This document shows, in pieces, positions 11,609 through 22,117 of a stretch of 64,000 nucleotides of DNA. The notes under the pieces were generated by a model. That model worked only from the letters and a program-made list of their open reading frames with translations. It made no database searches and was not told the DNA's origin. Position numbers and translations under genes: made by a program. The DNA comes from Lepidonotus clava (taxonomy: Eukaryota > Annelida > Polychaeta > Phyllodocida > Polynoidae), in the NCBI GenBank assembly GCA_936440205.1, contig OW387135.1, forward strand, positions 33,582,792-33,646,791. The letters are read 5' to 3'. The first letter of the stretch is position 1, and every line of letters starts with the position of its first letter.

Positions 11609-11921
11609 AGGACCTCGTCAGCTCACGTGTAACTTAACCACCTGAGGCCACATTAAGGAGGGAAGTAGCCTGAACCTCTCTCACTATTAATTTGAAGCTG
11701 AATTGAGGGGGGTTTATCTAAAAATTTATGGAAATAGATGAGATCTATTCCAAATCAAAGGTTCAAATGTACGCGATGTGGAATTAACTTGAAATGATGC
11801 TATCCACATGCTTCTCCTTTTGGTTAGGGCGATAACAAAACGGGGGGAAAAAATCAAAATATTTAATATATAAAAGACGTAGGGCTCTTCCTTGTCGCCA
11901 AAACCAAAAGGAGATCGCTAT

Positions 11922-12124
11922 TTAAAGGAGTGGTATCATCTGAGACGTCTGTGGTGCCTTAATGGTGTTGTAACGGGACTCAGTTGGCACCAAATTCATG
12001 ACGTGACCAATGACGTTATTGGAAAACGTTTCAAAAGGGTAAAAGATGTTGCCACCTGTGCCGTCATTAAGCTTACGTCAGCGGACGAAGTTCAATGACC
12101 TCACAAGCTATATCACTCCTTTAA
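11922..12124. repeat. TTAA-flanked MITE, copy A
   Basis: The ends TTAAAGGAGTGGTAT and ATATCACTCCTTTAA are inverted repeats that include a TTAA, the target site of piggyBac/Kolobok-type transposases. The interior contains TGACGTGACCAATGACGTTA, similar to a segment of the element at 54231-54435. Length is 203 bp. An open reading frame across it is incidental. Confidence 0.75.
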
Positions 12125-12470
12125 GGGACACTAATGTTTTAGAGCATTGGAACGGAGTTCAAATATTTATTTTTGTATGAAGATAATGTAGATCTGTTAT
12201 TTATCTGTAATCTGTGTTCCCCATTCGAATCGTCTATGTCAGCCAAACAAAACAAATAATTTCGTTTACTCTTCACGAAAAAGGAAGTCAAAACTTCAGA
12301 AAATATCAATTGCATTATTCATGCTGGCGAAAATAAGTTTTTTCATCAAAGCTTGGACATCCTGTTTCGCAGGCAACACATTTTTACAAGTTCTGGAATT
12401 TTGTATAAAGAAGTGGCTATGGGGATTAATGGGTAAAGTATTGGGGACACGTGTTTTTTGTTGGGGGTTT

Positions 12471-12490
12471 GGGGGGGGGGGGGGGGGGGG
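12471..12490 (+). repeat. Poly-G run
   Basis: A run of about 20 G lies within G-rich context in the presumed 3'UTR. Its length is prone to assembly error. Confidence 0.9.
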
Positions 12491-13036
12491 CGAGTTTTAA
12501 AAGTGTTCATATTATCGTAGGTGCCATATGACGAAGTTAAGTCAGTACGTTACTGACAGACTAAGTTCACGTGTTAATATTAGCCTGAAAATCAAATGTA
12601 TGGAAGAAAAGTGAATATACACGAGATGCCAGGTGGTCTGTTGGGTCATTATGATCTCGTGTTGTTGACTGCGATCAACACACATTCCAGGACTTGTTTT
12701 ATTGTACTTCGAAAAAAAAATACATTAGATATGCATGCTGAAATTTCGAGGTAAACTATTTGTGACATTTAAGGCAATTTTTCAGAATTTTCCCAGATCC
12801 GAAATATAACTAGGTAATGAATTTTAGAATTAATAGGAGCTATATTCTCCTACAATATAATGGAATTATGTCATTGCCTTACGAGTCAAAACAAGTGGTT
12901 AACTCGATAGGTAATGCCAAACCTTCCTTTGCCTCTTTTTTTCTTTATTTAGTAAACCCTGTTGAGCACTTTCAATATATCAGTATGTACTTAAATCTAA
13001 GACTATTTCTGTTTGTAGAAGATATGCTGATCTAAA

Positions 13037-13063
13037 TGTGTCATCAACAGTGTTTGATACACA
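13037..13063 (+). promoter_or_regulatory. IRE hairpin 1
   Basis: The lower helix TGTGT/ACACA (5 bp) is followed by a bulged C at 13042, upper helix ATCAA/TTGAT and loop CAGTGT (13048-13053). It meets the canonical IRE consensus in full. Confidence 0.85.
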
Positions 13064-13166
13064 GGTGCCAACGTTTTATATTCATATATTCATATCACTA
13101 TATTTTCATTGAACGAATATTGTATTTTATACAAATATGCCATTGAAACTGTATTATTTGAAAGCA

Positions 13167-13193
13167 AGTGTCATCGGCAGTGACCGATACACT
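13167..13193 (+). promoter_or_regulatory. IRE hairpin 2
   Basis: The lower helix AGTGT/ACACT is followed by a bulged C at 13172, upper helix ATCGG/CCGAT and loop CAGTGA (13178-13183). Compared with hairpin 1, two base pairs change with pairing preserved. Confidence 0.85.
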
Positions 13194-13274
13194 CCTGTGA
13201 TATGACAATGTTTTCTTGGCGATTTGCTTCAGGTAATAAGACAGTACTGAATATGGTCTTTTGGAGCACGTTTT

Positions 13275-13301
13275 TGTGTCATCGGCAGGGACCGGTACAC
13301 A
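13275..13301 (+). promoter_or_regulatory. IRE-like hairpin 3 with variant loop
   Basis: The lower helix TGTGT/ACACA is followed by a bulged C at 13280, upper helix ATCGG/CCGGT (one T-G wobble) and loop CAGGGA instead of CAGTGA. The central AGU of the loop is lost, so IRP binding may be weak. Confidence 0.6.
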
Positions 13302-13710
13302 GATACTGTGATAAATATTAGTCTCCGCTGTCTCGAGTTAGCTATATAAGTGTATCATCAATGCAATACGCTATGTTTGGTGCACAATTGACAGATTTAT
13401 TCAGTCGTAATATAAAATGCCGACGTTCGTCATTGTATTGGCGCCCGTACCACAAAGACCAAAGACCTATCTGAAATTTGCAATGATCAAAACTGCTACT
13501 ATGTATAATATTCACGTTGATTAACATATGAAGTCAATAGTCATGGAAGGGAAAAGAGGGTTAACTTTTTGTTTCCCCAGCAGCGTTGTTTTGAATTCAG
13601 GTTAAGCAATTTACAAGAGCCAAGATTTGGTGAAATATACTGGGTAAAACCCATTTAACTCGTGGAACAACCCGGTAAAGAGAATAGTCATGGACAAACT
13701 ATCTCAAGTT

Positions 13711-13737
13711 GTTCTCACTGGCAGTGTCCAGTAGGCA
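13711..13737 (+). promoter_or_regulatory. IRE hairpin 4
   Basis: A bulged C at 13716 precedes upper helix ACTGG/CCAGT and loop CAGTGT (13722-13727). The lower helix is short (tct/agg with a wobble). It resembles hairpin 6. Confidence 0.75.
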
Positions 13738-13810
13738 GCTAAAAAAAAAAGAAGTACATTGTATTGATGGAGCAATCCATGTATTGTATGAATATAATCT
13801 ATTGAAGATA

Positions 13811-13842
13811 ACTGTGATCATTGGCAGTGACCAATATGCAGT
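13811..13842 (+). promoter_or_regulatory. IRE hairpin 5
   Basis: A bulged C at 13819 precedes upper helix ATTGG/CCAAT and loop CAGTGA (13825-13830). The lower helix is AT/AT, then a small internal bulge, then ACTG/CAGT. Confidence 0.8.
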
Positions 13843-14548
13843 ACTACAGATATGTTTGTATTGCGCGCTTTTACGTGTAGACTTAACCCATGGATAGTAT
13901 GTATTATATCAGACCATTTGCCATGAAAAACGTCAGTTGTCCCATCATATTAATGTTAGTCATGTCATGAGATATTACCAATGTATATGTCCCCGTAACA
14001 GCCAATATTTGTGTTATCTGAAATGTATCAAGTATTATCATCAAAAATCCATGTCCAAAATTATTCTAAAATATTCAGATTACAGGTAGACGCTTTTTAA
14101 ATTCAACAGTTTGACGTCTGATAACGATCCAACTTCACTCTTGTAGTGTTGCATAAATTAGTCAGGTTACTATGTAAAATTGATCTGAAGTAAACCCAAG
14201 AACCAGTACAACGAGTTCGAATAGAATATTCGTGGAAATTTTATTAAATTCTTGAAGATAAGTATTTCCAACGATTTAATCTGATTGATCAAATCGTACG
14301 GTTATTAGCTAACGGATTTAAGTCAGCACACAGAGGCACTTCCATATGTCATAGTTCGTGCTAATGTGTTCAATCACGCAGAAGCGTGGTCTACGTGAGA
14401 TCTCCCAACGTGTGCTAATTCGGATTGGCCTATTTCATACACACACTGGCTTTTTTTGGATGGTGGATGGTCTGATTACTACATGGGATGTAGCCAGGCG
14501 ATTTTAGATGTTCTTTTGTCGAATTACTTTGTATACCATACGGTGGTG

Positions 14549-14578
14549 CTGTTTTCACTGGCAGTGTCCAGTAGACAG
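14549..14578 (+). promoter_or_regulatory. IRE hairpin 6
   Basis: A bulged C at 14556 precedes upper helix ACTGG/CCAGT and loop CAGTGT (14562-14567). The lower helix includes CTGT/ACAG after a short irregular part. Confidence 0.8.
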
Positions 14579-14600
14579 TCCAAACGTTTTATGTTTGTGG

Positions 14601-14630
14601 CTGTTATCATTGGCAGTGTCCAATATACAG
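14601..14630 (+). promoter_or_regulatory. IRE hairpin 7
   Basis: A bulged C at 14608 precedes upper helix ATTGG/CCAAT and loop CAGTGT (14614-14619). The lower helix CTGT-AT/ATACAG carries one extra T. It is nearly identical to hairpin 8, suggesting recent duplication. Confidence 0.85.
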
Positions 14631-14687
14631 ACCTGTTTTATTGAGATGTATATACTTCTAGTGCAGTTACCGTTAGGAACTGCACAG

Positions 14688-14716
14688 CTGTTATCATTGG
14701 CAGTGTCCAATATACG
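14688..14716 (+). promoter_or_regulatory. IRE hairpin 8
   Basis: A bulged C at 14695 precedes upper helix ATTGG/CCAAT and loop CAGTGT (14701-14706). The lower helix TAT/ATA is followed by a weaker continuation. Confidence 0.82.
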
Positions 14717-14970
14717 CAACTTATTATGATAAGTATCTAGAAAATGGTGAATGTATGTGAATTCTCATGTACGGCCATAATCACATTATCAAATAGACTT
14801 TGTGGTATACTTCTTTCCCTTTCGGTCTTTTCTTTTTCTGCCAGATCTCAGTGAAGGGAACGAACACAGTTCAAATAATATCAAATGACAATTTTTAATA
14901 AAAGTACATTTTCGAACATCAGTCAATTTGTCTTTTGAAAATGTGAATGTAGCCGCATGTTTTATGTGTA

Positions 14971-15003
14971 GCTGTTATCATTGGTTAAAAAAACAATATC
15001 CAG
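14971..15003 (+). other. Decayed IRE copy
   Basis: The flanks GCTGTTATCATTGG and CAATATCCAG match hairpins 7 and 8, but the CAGTGTC loop region is replaced by TTAAAAAAA. It is a degenerate family member that cannot present the IRE loop. Confidence 0.6.
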
Positions 15004-15184
15004 ATTATTCCTGAAGAGAACGTTTTACATTAGTTTTGTGTTCATGTTCAGTAATATACAATGTCGACCGGTGAGTGAATCTTGCAAAACTAATGTAAAT
15101 TCAAGTCTCTGAGACATGTATTGATAACAACGGGTTCAATAAGAGTAAAAGAAAATTATTTTTTATAAGAGGTTTATACAGAAT

Positions 15185-15210
15185 TCGTCATCAACAGTGT
15201 TTGATACAAT
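15185..15210 (+). promoter_or_regulatory. IRE hairpin 9
   Basis: A bulged C at 15189 precedes upper helix ATCAA/TTGAT and loop CAGTGT (15195-15200), the same upper stem as hairpin 1. The lower helix is weak (GT/AC). It lies beyond the first candidate poly(A) signal at 14897, so a longer 3'UTR isoform would be needed to include it. Confidence 0.7.
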
Positions 15211-15416
15211 GCTGATAGAACCAAAGGATATGACAAAAATAACACTGATGAAACGGAATGTTCTCCTGTACAGCATAACGTTTGCTACATCACCTTGTGT
15301 AATTGCTCTATCGCAAGTGTGGTTCAATGATATAGGATTTAAATTATTCATCAAAGATTCGCGAGTATTGTAACACCTATTACTTCAGGAGTTTGTGGTT
15401 TATACAGACTATTTCT

Positions 15417-15704
15417 CGGGGTACCCATGCAGGTATTAAAAGGTCTTTTTTTTATTTGCCATGTATAACGCTATAAGAAAGGCCTTGTATTGGACTCAAA
15501 GGCCATATTTTAGGTATATCTGAATTCATTGTAAGATGTAACTTTTCTGTTATTTCTCTCGTTACCGCTCTTTGATAAAATGAGTAAATTGTTTTTAAAT
15601 TTATAAAATATTTCTTAAAAATGTCATGGAAAGATTATATTTGGGTACTCAAAAAGTATTATAAAGGTTTTTAATTAGATTGATGAAAAAGCGTGGGCAC
15701 CCTG
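15417..15704. repeat. MITE with CAGGGTGCCCACGC ends, copy A (diverged)
   Basis: The right end is an exact GCGTGGGCACCCTG and the left end is a mutated cggggtacccatgc. The interior (TTTGCCATGTATAACG, AAAGGCCTTGTATTGG, CTCAAAGGCC) matches the reverse complement of the element at 53533-53855 in order. It is about 288 bp. Confidence 0.75.
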
Positions 15705-18624
15705 GATTCCTTCATGGCAGTAATACTTGATTCCACTTATAGTCAAAGAATTGAGTCGAAGGAATCGAAAGTTTAGTCCTATATACTTGTTCCACATTCT
15801 GTTTAATGCTTTGTTCCAAAGATAAACGAATAAAGAAAGAAACGTAAGAAAGATACTGGTTGTTATTCATTTTCACTGACATGCATCTATCATTAACTTC
15901 ATATACAAAGGAGATTTCGAAGATGACTTGCAAGTCTATTGTGTAAGAAAAGATCTCTTCTGTTGATAACAGTAATACATTCTGGTAAGGAACGTCAGAA
16001 TCACGCATGGGTGATCTCAAAGTAAGTGCAGGCCTAAGTCCGAAGGTCGTATGTAATTGTATTCAATTGGTAATTATCTCGTCACAGACCAGACAACACA
16101 ACTTTATATGGAAATAGTTTATTATACAATTCTCGGTCCTAGCTTCCGAAAAAATCATGAATTCATTTACATATGTAATTACTCTTATTTTTTTTAACCT
16201 TCTCAAGCACCAGTCGGATATATTCATTCCGCTTGATCATGGAACGTGAAATAACTCACGATTTACAGTGTCATCCTATTTTCTTCATACCACTCAATTG
16301 ATTTCAAATCCAATAAAAAAAATCTAGATGGAAATAATTATGTTATAATTACTCAAGAAAGAAGGTAAGGTCAAACGTTGAAAAATAACTTCTGCTACCA
16401 TTGAAAGCTGAAAAACAAGTTTAAGCATTTTGTATCGAATACTTCCAAGTACGGCTTTCCGTTCGACTCAATGGTTTCATCACACAGTGTTGAAACATGC
16501 AGTAATACTGAACAGGTTTATCACAAGTAAACCTATGCTTAAATCTGTTTTTGGTATGTCAAACTCAGCTTTAAAATGTTTTCAGCGCGGGGAGATAATA
16601 TTTACAAAGGCTTTATTTAAGAAGGGGGAAATACAGTTTCTTGTAGTTCAAATTATTGGTTATGTTGGTTATCATCAGGTGCCAGGACAAATATTAAAAT
16701 CCCCTAGCACTGGGATCATCATCAACCACAGTAGCATAAGCAGGACACGCGAAAATGAAACTGCATTCAAGAAACCATGTCCTAAAGCCACGTATACGCT
16801 TATAAGTCTTTAGATTGTACGTTTTGTGCCAAGCCAATGGACCAGAATCCTCATAAGCCACATTGTAATAACTTACTTTGCAATTGTGATTACTGTATTA
16901 TGGGTATCGGTTCCGATCTGTAATACGAATAATAAAATCCTTGATTGTACCGATCAGTTACAAAATATGGACCCAGGTTCCAGAGACTTGTTTTGAAACA
17001 ACATGCCAAATGATAGACAAAACAGGATCTTACTTTGTTACCAGGAGTGCAGGTTGTCTTTGGAGTATATCATTTGATCAAGTAACTACTTCCAACACAT
17101 GAAATAAAGTGGAATCACTTTACTTTATCGTACATTTCGGGATGACCTCTGCAGTTTTTGGAAGGAGGGGGGGGGGGGGTTGTTTAGTGGTTCACCCACA
17201 ATAGTCCACTTAACTTGAAAATGAGCTTCATGGGCCTACTTTTATTAATAGTTTTTCTGTTTTCAACCATGTAGCGTAATCTGCAAGCTGATTTTTTTTT
17301 TTATCGTATTGTCATAAATCTAGTCGAGTTTTATTCCTAAGTTTCAAAGATCTACACCCGGGGATCTACAGCACAAACACGTGTACAGCACTACCGTCGT
17401 CCAGAGAGACTTAAGTTACACCTCTGCCCCTGTAACAAAACAAGGGCGCCATAGCTCATCGCGTATTTAACAACTCACATATAGGGTGGTCAACGAATAA
17501 GTAAAGACTGAAATTAGGGGTGTTTTAAAGGTCTTTCGTAGATTTGATAATGTATAATGTATATTATCAAGACGCCCACCCGACCATATTAAACAAAAGT
17601 CTTCTTAATGAAACAGAAAGCGAATCATTTAATGGCTTTGAGATAGCTCAACTTAGCATGGAACAGACAGGTATATCTCTATCATGAACACAACTCCTCG
17701 GTTCTCGGTGTACCTGGTCTGTCAAGTAAACCTCTCTTGTCCACAATCATGATAGTCAAATAGGTAAAGCCGAAGCGGCTACTATTTACATCAACTCAGC
17801 CAGTCATCGAAATAACGGATACAGTAGCAGTGTGGTTTCAGGTCTTCCCTTTGTTCTTTGGTAGTGTATATACACACTTGTAATGATTACACAAACTTAC
17901 ACAAAGCTAGGCCAGAACAAGCACACATATTATCTTCAAAAGTGAACAGCGAAGAAAACAGAAATAGATGTTGACTAGAAAGAAATGTAAGCATCTTACT
18001 ATTTAGCATCGGCCCAAAGTCGCGGTTTTAGACCGGTACATTGCCTGCCACCCTCCCTTAAGCAGTACATTTTACAGCACGATCTATTTCAAAACTTTTG
18101 AGCCGCCCATGGTCCCTAAAAAACTACTAATATACAGATCTAATCAGGATTCCTTCGTATACCAGGTCACGCTGATGCTTATTTGTTTGTAATCCTGAAA
18201 CGGTTTAATAACAACCAGAAGTGGGGGATCATTCTGTGCAAAACTGCGTGTATGCTGGTCTTGGTTATGTTCCTTAGAGTAGGGTAAGTGTTTTTTTAAT
18301 AGCACGCTGAACGCTAACTACCACAGAATCCAGTGCGTTACATCGCGGATAAAAGTAAACTCGCATTTAAGCCGGTTAGCTACTGTGAAATAAGGTATTT
18401 CATAGTACTGACGAGCTTAGAAAAATAATTTAACAATTCAATTTTGAACTGCGATGTAACAGATCATAGGCCTCAGCTAGTTATAGATAAGACGAAAGCA
18501 TTAGTAACTTTACGGCGTCAGCATACCAGCCATAAGCTGGTGGACGTGACACAACTCACACTGACTAGGCTTGCTCGTTTTGTATTTCATGATGAATAGA
18601 AGCGTGTTGACACAATTACACTAT
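15705..18624. other. Intergenic AT-rich DNA, nothing firm
   Basis: No conserved protein segment or splice-consistent exon was found. An open frame at 16430-16813 gives a sequence without recognisable family or codon bias. Candidate poly(A) signals (16312, 16931) could end a long plus-strand transcript. A poly-G run lies near 17168. Confidence 0.4.
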
Positions 18625-18637
18625 AGTTAGTGCGGGT

Positions 18638-18982
18638 TGGTTGGTTGGTTATTGGTGTTTAACGCCGTATCAACATCTATGGTCATATCACGGCGAGAAC
18701 AATGTTTGACAATTCTGTCTGGGATGATCGAATCTATGAGAAGGTAGAGACCATACCCCTACACATTTACCGAGGCAGGTGTTCTTTAATGTGCAGGGTC
18801 CCATAGGCAGGGCCCTACACACAACAGCCGGTGGCCCTCATAGGAGCCTTTGATAACCCAGTTGTTGCCACTGGAAGACATGCAGAGGGGTGTAGCAGGA
18901 GCCCAGCCAAGGCCCAGAATTGAACCCCGGCCGCCCGCGCAGCAGACGGTCGCTCTAACCACTTCACCACCCCGCACGCCCC
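18638..18982 (-). repeat. tRNA-derived SINE with 13-bp target-site duplication
   Basis: Read on the minus strand from 18982, the head contains GTGGTGAAGTGGTTAGAGCG (A box) and GGGGTTCAATTC (B box). The body is about 280 bp and the 3' end ATACGGCGTTAAACACCAAT has a CCAA simple-repeat tail. An identical 13-bp direct repeat AGTTAGTGCGGGT lies on both sides (18625-18637 and 18983-18995), which is the hallmark of retroposition. The GGCGTTAAACACCAA tail is typical of mollusc SINEs. Confidence 0.9.
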
Positions 18983-18995
18983 AGTTAGTGCGGGT

Positions 18996-21899
18996 GTCTG
19001 TCGCTCCTTTAAATACTTGTCAAAAACTCTAATTTGAACGAACGGTCCATTTTCGAGATTAAATATATATGTATATATATATTCAATATAAAAGTTAGAA
19101 TTTTAATGAAACAAGGAGCATCAAACAATCATTACTGTTGCTACTGACTGGCATATTGATACATGTTCAGATTAGTACTTTTCTGATAATTTGTGCGTTA
19201 TCTTCAGTAATACCATGATGCATATACTGTCTAGATAACCGTACCCCACACGGAGAGGTTTGTTGTACTTAAACACTGACATCCCCACGACATACCACAT
19301 CACGTTGGTAAGCGGTTCTACCTTTTTCTGAAAAATCGGCGCTTTACTATAAAGCTCGGCCCTAAATCCTTAAGACCCCCCTCCCGGAGAAATTACCCAC
19401 GCCCCCACCCCCACTCCATTCATCTTTTTTAAAAAAAAAGTCCTAGATACGCTACTGCTGCTCACATAAAGCGAATTGGATTCTCTGAAAATAACAATGC
19501 ATACAGAACTTGAGTCAGTATAAAGTATCGTTATCAAATACAATATAAACATACTGCCGGTTCAAAAGGGGTGATGTGGCGCTATTTTACATTAGAGCAG
19601 TTCAGTCCTTTATCATGTTACATGTATTTGTGAGAGCTCTTTACGCCCAAGATTCCCACGGCTTAGCTTCAAGACAGTTGCTAGGGCTCGTTATTTTAAA
19701 TCTTGCATAAATAGAAGGAACCGGTTCTAGTTGTCTTCCTTTACTTTTTTAAAGAAAGGCTATTTGAATCTGCACACTGCTGCACCTCCACAGACTAGTC
19801 TACTCAAATGGCATGTAACACACAATTAAAGTTATCACTCAGGTGTAATTATCATCATATGTTCAGAACAGCTACACTTACTAGTGTCTGAAAATGACGC
19901 ATGGTCCGAAACATGTCGGATTTACCTAAATAAATTCTAACAACTTGTCACTTTATCCACCTCTTCGTCCGACTTCTTGGAAATCAAGACCTGAAGTTTT
20001 CGTCATTTTCTGAATCAGTGATAACTCACCCGTGAAATATGTCCTTTGTTCCAATGTTTGACTTGTTGGCATTCGGAGTATGATACAACTTTCAGAAAAC
20101 TAATCTCCTACCAGCATGTAGCTCGACCATCCAAAGATTTAAGTTGTCAAATCATAATCGACCTTTGTCTGTTCCTAATACTGACCTGTTGTATGCTTTG
20201 TGCTTTACATTAAAGTAGACCTCATGGACCCTCCTAAATCTCTACTTAATGACTTTGTATATTTCCCATTTCTTTGTTAGAGAGAAAACTCGCCCATACT
20301 GTTTGTCTACGATCAGGGGTGGGGTGACCCTTGAAATTCAAAATCTGAGAAAAGCGAACGGCAAACGTATCTGTTTTAATATTAGATAACCCTCTAGAAA
20401 TACACGTACATCTTCCATATCATGATATATTCAGTGACAAAGACTACGTAGGATTTTGGCCTGAGCTGCTTGGTATGTCATAGCCTGAGCGTACTTGAAT
20501 AAAAAAGATATGGTTGAATTTAAGCGGAGTGCTCGTGTTGCCAGTAAAACTGCTTATGATGGAATGGACGGATGATTTCATGTCCCCTCTTGCCAGGATC
20601 GACATTGGGGGACGATAATCTATTTTGATCCATCTACAACTAACCCATGGGGCCCATCAATGGTGGGGGGAGGGGTGCGCTCGAGGAACGGTTGAAAGAG
20701 GCCTGCTAGTCTCTAGTCAAATATTAACAGGAGATTGTAAGTGGTCGATTTTACTTGTGATATGAGGTGGTAACTGATATCGCATCCTTCATTTAATACA
20801 ATTTAAGTGCATTTTTTAACAACGTTATGACCTCAATGACCATGTGAATCACCTGACACATTTTACGAAATGTTTAACGATATACATGCGCTCGGAATTT
20901 AAGTATAATGCTACTCAAACATGGCAAAGTGTTTTTCAAACAAAGTAATTAAGAAGTTTTTAAGACCATCTAGAAATGGCCAATTTTAAGTTTTTTTTAT
21001 ATACTGAAATGTCGCTTACGATATTCCGATAAACAAAGAAGATATTTTTATATTGTTGAGCCACTGGCCAACACCCTAGTCATCTGTATACCTAGTTGGG
21101 CGTTTCCCCCCGTGACCCCGAGTGTGGAACTACAGCCCACACTGCGCTGGGCTCTACCATCCGACTGCTATAGGCAAATCTTATTTCTTTCTTTTTTAAT
21201 CATAAGGTTAATTTTTACAAGCATTTTATCACACATTTGAAGAAGGGAGTATAATATCCTGTGAATATATCAAGTGAAGGTCAATTTAGTAGCAGACAGC
21301 AAACTACCTTAAACTAACCAAGCTATTTATAAATTCAACCTTTGTTCGTCCTTTATACTGCTTTCATATATTCAGATTTCTTCTAGATTTTCTTCCCAAC
21401 CAGCACTGGTTGAGATATTTAAGTTATTTTTGGGACACTAAGTCTGGAAGCGATGGAATTCCCTCAGATAATTGCATTTCCCTATATGGTGTGTTCGAAA
21501 TAACATTTAGGGACCCTAAAGCGTAATTCCAGAGTGTGCTTTGAAAAGACACTAAGAAAGTCCTAATTTATTGAAGGACGATCATACATTATCAAGCATA
21601 CATATAAAACATGGAGTACCGGTAATACTGAATTCAATCCACGGCGCGGCAAACCTACATAGTAGAGAAAAAACTTGACTTGCCATCTATTAGAGCTACT
21701 GTTTCGACGACACCAGTAAAATAAATTTAAATGGCAAATCATATTACAGATAATCTTTGCTTATCATTTTTATCTGAGAGAAACAAAGACCTATATTTAT
21801 CTTCCGCAAGAATAAGAATATTTTGAGCTAAGAAGTAAATGTACCATACTTCTCTAACAAAGAAATCATAAAGATTCTACGCTGCCAAATAATCCACTT
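18996..21899. other. Intergenic region between the SINE and TSC2 3' end
   Basis: Apart from the hammerhead-like remnant near 19.9 kb and short AT repeats (about 19063-19090), I see no exon, RNA gene or repeat that I can name. Confidence 0.4.
19884..19960 (+). repeat. Penelope-type end with degenerate hammerhead-like motif
   Basis: The sequence CTGAAAATGAC, a 5-nt loop, GTCCGAAAC, then ATGTC resembles a minimal hammerhead (CUGANGA, stem II GAC/GTC, GAAA, very short stem III, cleavage after GUC) with a mutated core. It is followed by TAAATAAATTCTAACAAC. Stem I is not preserved. The family is inferred. Confidence 0.35.
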
Positions 21900-21905
21900 T
21901 TTATT
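21900..21905 (-). terminator. Candidate TSC2 poly(A) signal (AATAAA)
   Basis: TTTATT on the plus strand gives AATAAA on the minus strand about 213 bp after the TSC2 stop codon, the first such signal downstream. It would give a short 3'UTR. Confidence 0.5.
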
Positions 21906-22117
21906 TGGTTGACAGTAATCCCCCTTCTTAACTCTCCCTCACCATATCACATATGCAGCCAAAGCTATCCTAATACTTGAATGCTTTTCCATTCTTATAA
22001 CAAGCAGAATCCATTTACATGTACAGAATGATTCCCACATCAAGGAGACTTACTCCCATTCTCCAATCACCCTCAGATAAAGGGCCACTATACCGACTAA
22101 ACCCTCTCCTCACATCG

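Larger units (their letters stand above)
11609..15210 (+). promoter_or_regulatory. Candidate 3'UTR carrying an array of nine iron-responsive elements
   Basis: No further coding exon is seen after the stop at 11606-11608. From 13037 onward the plus strand carries nine hairpins with the IRE architecture plus one decayed copy: a bulged C, a 5-bp helix, a 6-nt CAGTGN loop and a closing 5-bp helix. The five-base upper helices are ATCAA/TTGAT, ATCGG/CCGAT, ATCGG/CCGGT, ACTGG/CCAGT and ATTGG/CCAAT, so pairing is kept while sequence changes. Candidate AATAAA signals are at 14897, 16312 and 16931. IREs bind IRP1/IRP2; in a 3'UTR they stabilise mRNA when iron is low, as in vertebrate transferrin receptor. 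Assignment to the small upstream gene rests on strand and adjacency only. Confidence 0.6.

Noticed and set aside
14456-14729. Overlapping small frames with a repeated SLAVS peptide
   Set aside because: The repeated peptide is the translation of IRE hairpins, not a protein repeat.
16478-16500. Another CAGTGT near 16484 as a tenth IRE
   Set aside because: The bases on either side (TCACA and TGAAA) do not form a 5-bp helix and there is no bulged C at the right place.
16430-16813. 127-codon open frame downstream of the IRE array
   Set aside because: No family resemblance, no codon bias unlike background, and no splice support; probably chance.
17826-17845. CAGTGT at about 17831 as an IRE loop
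   Set aside because: The flanking bases AGTAG and GGTTT are not complementary.
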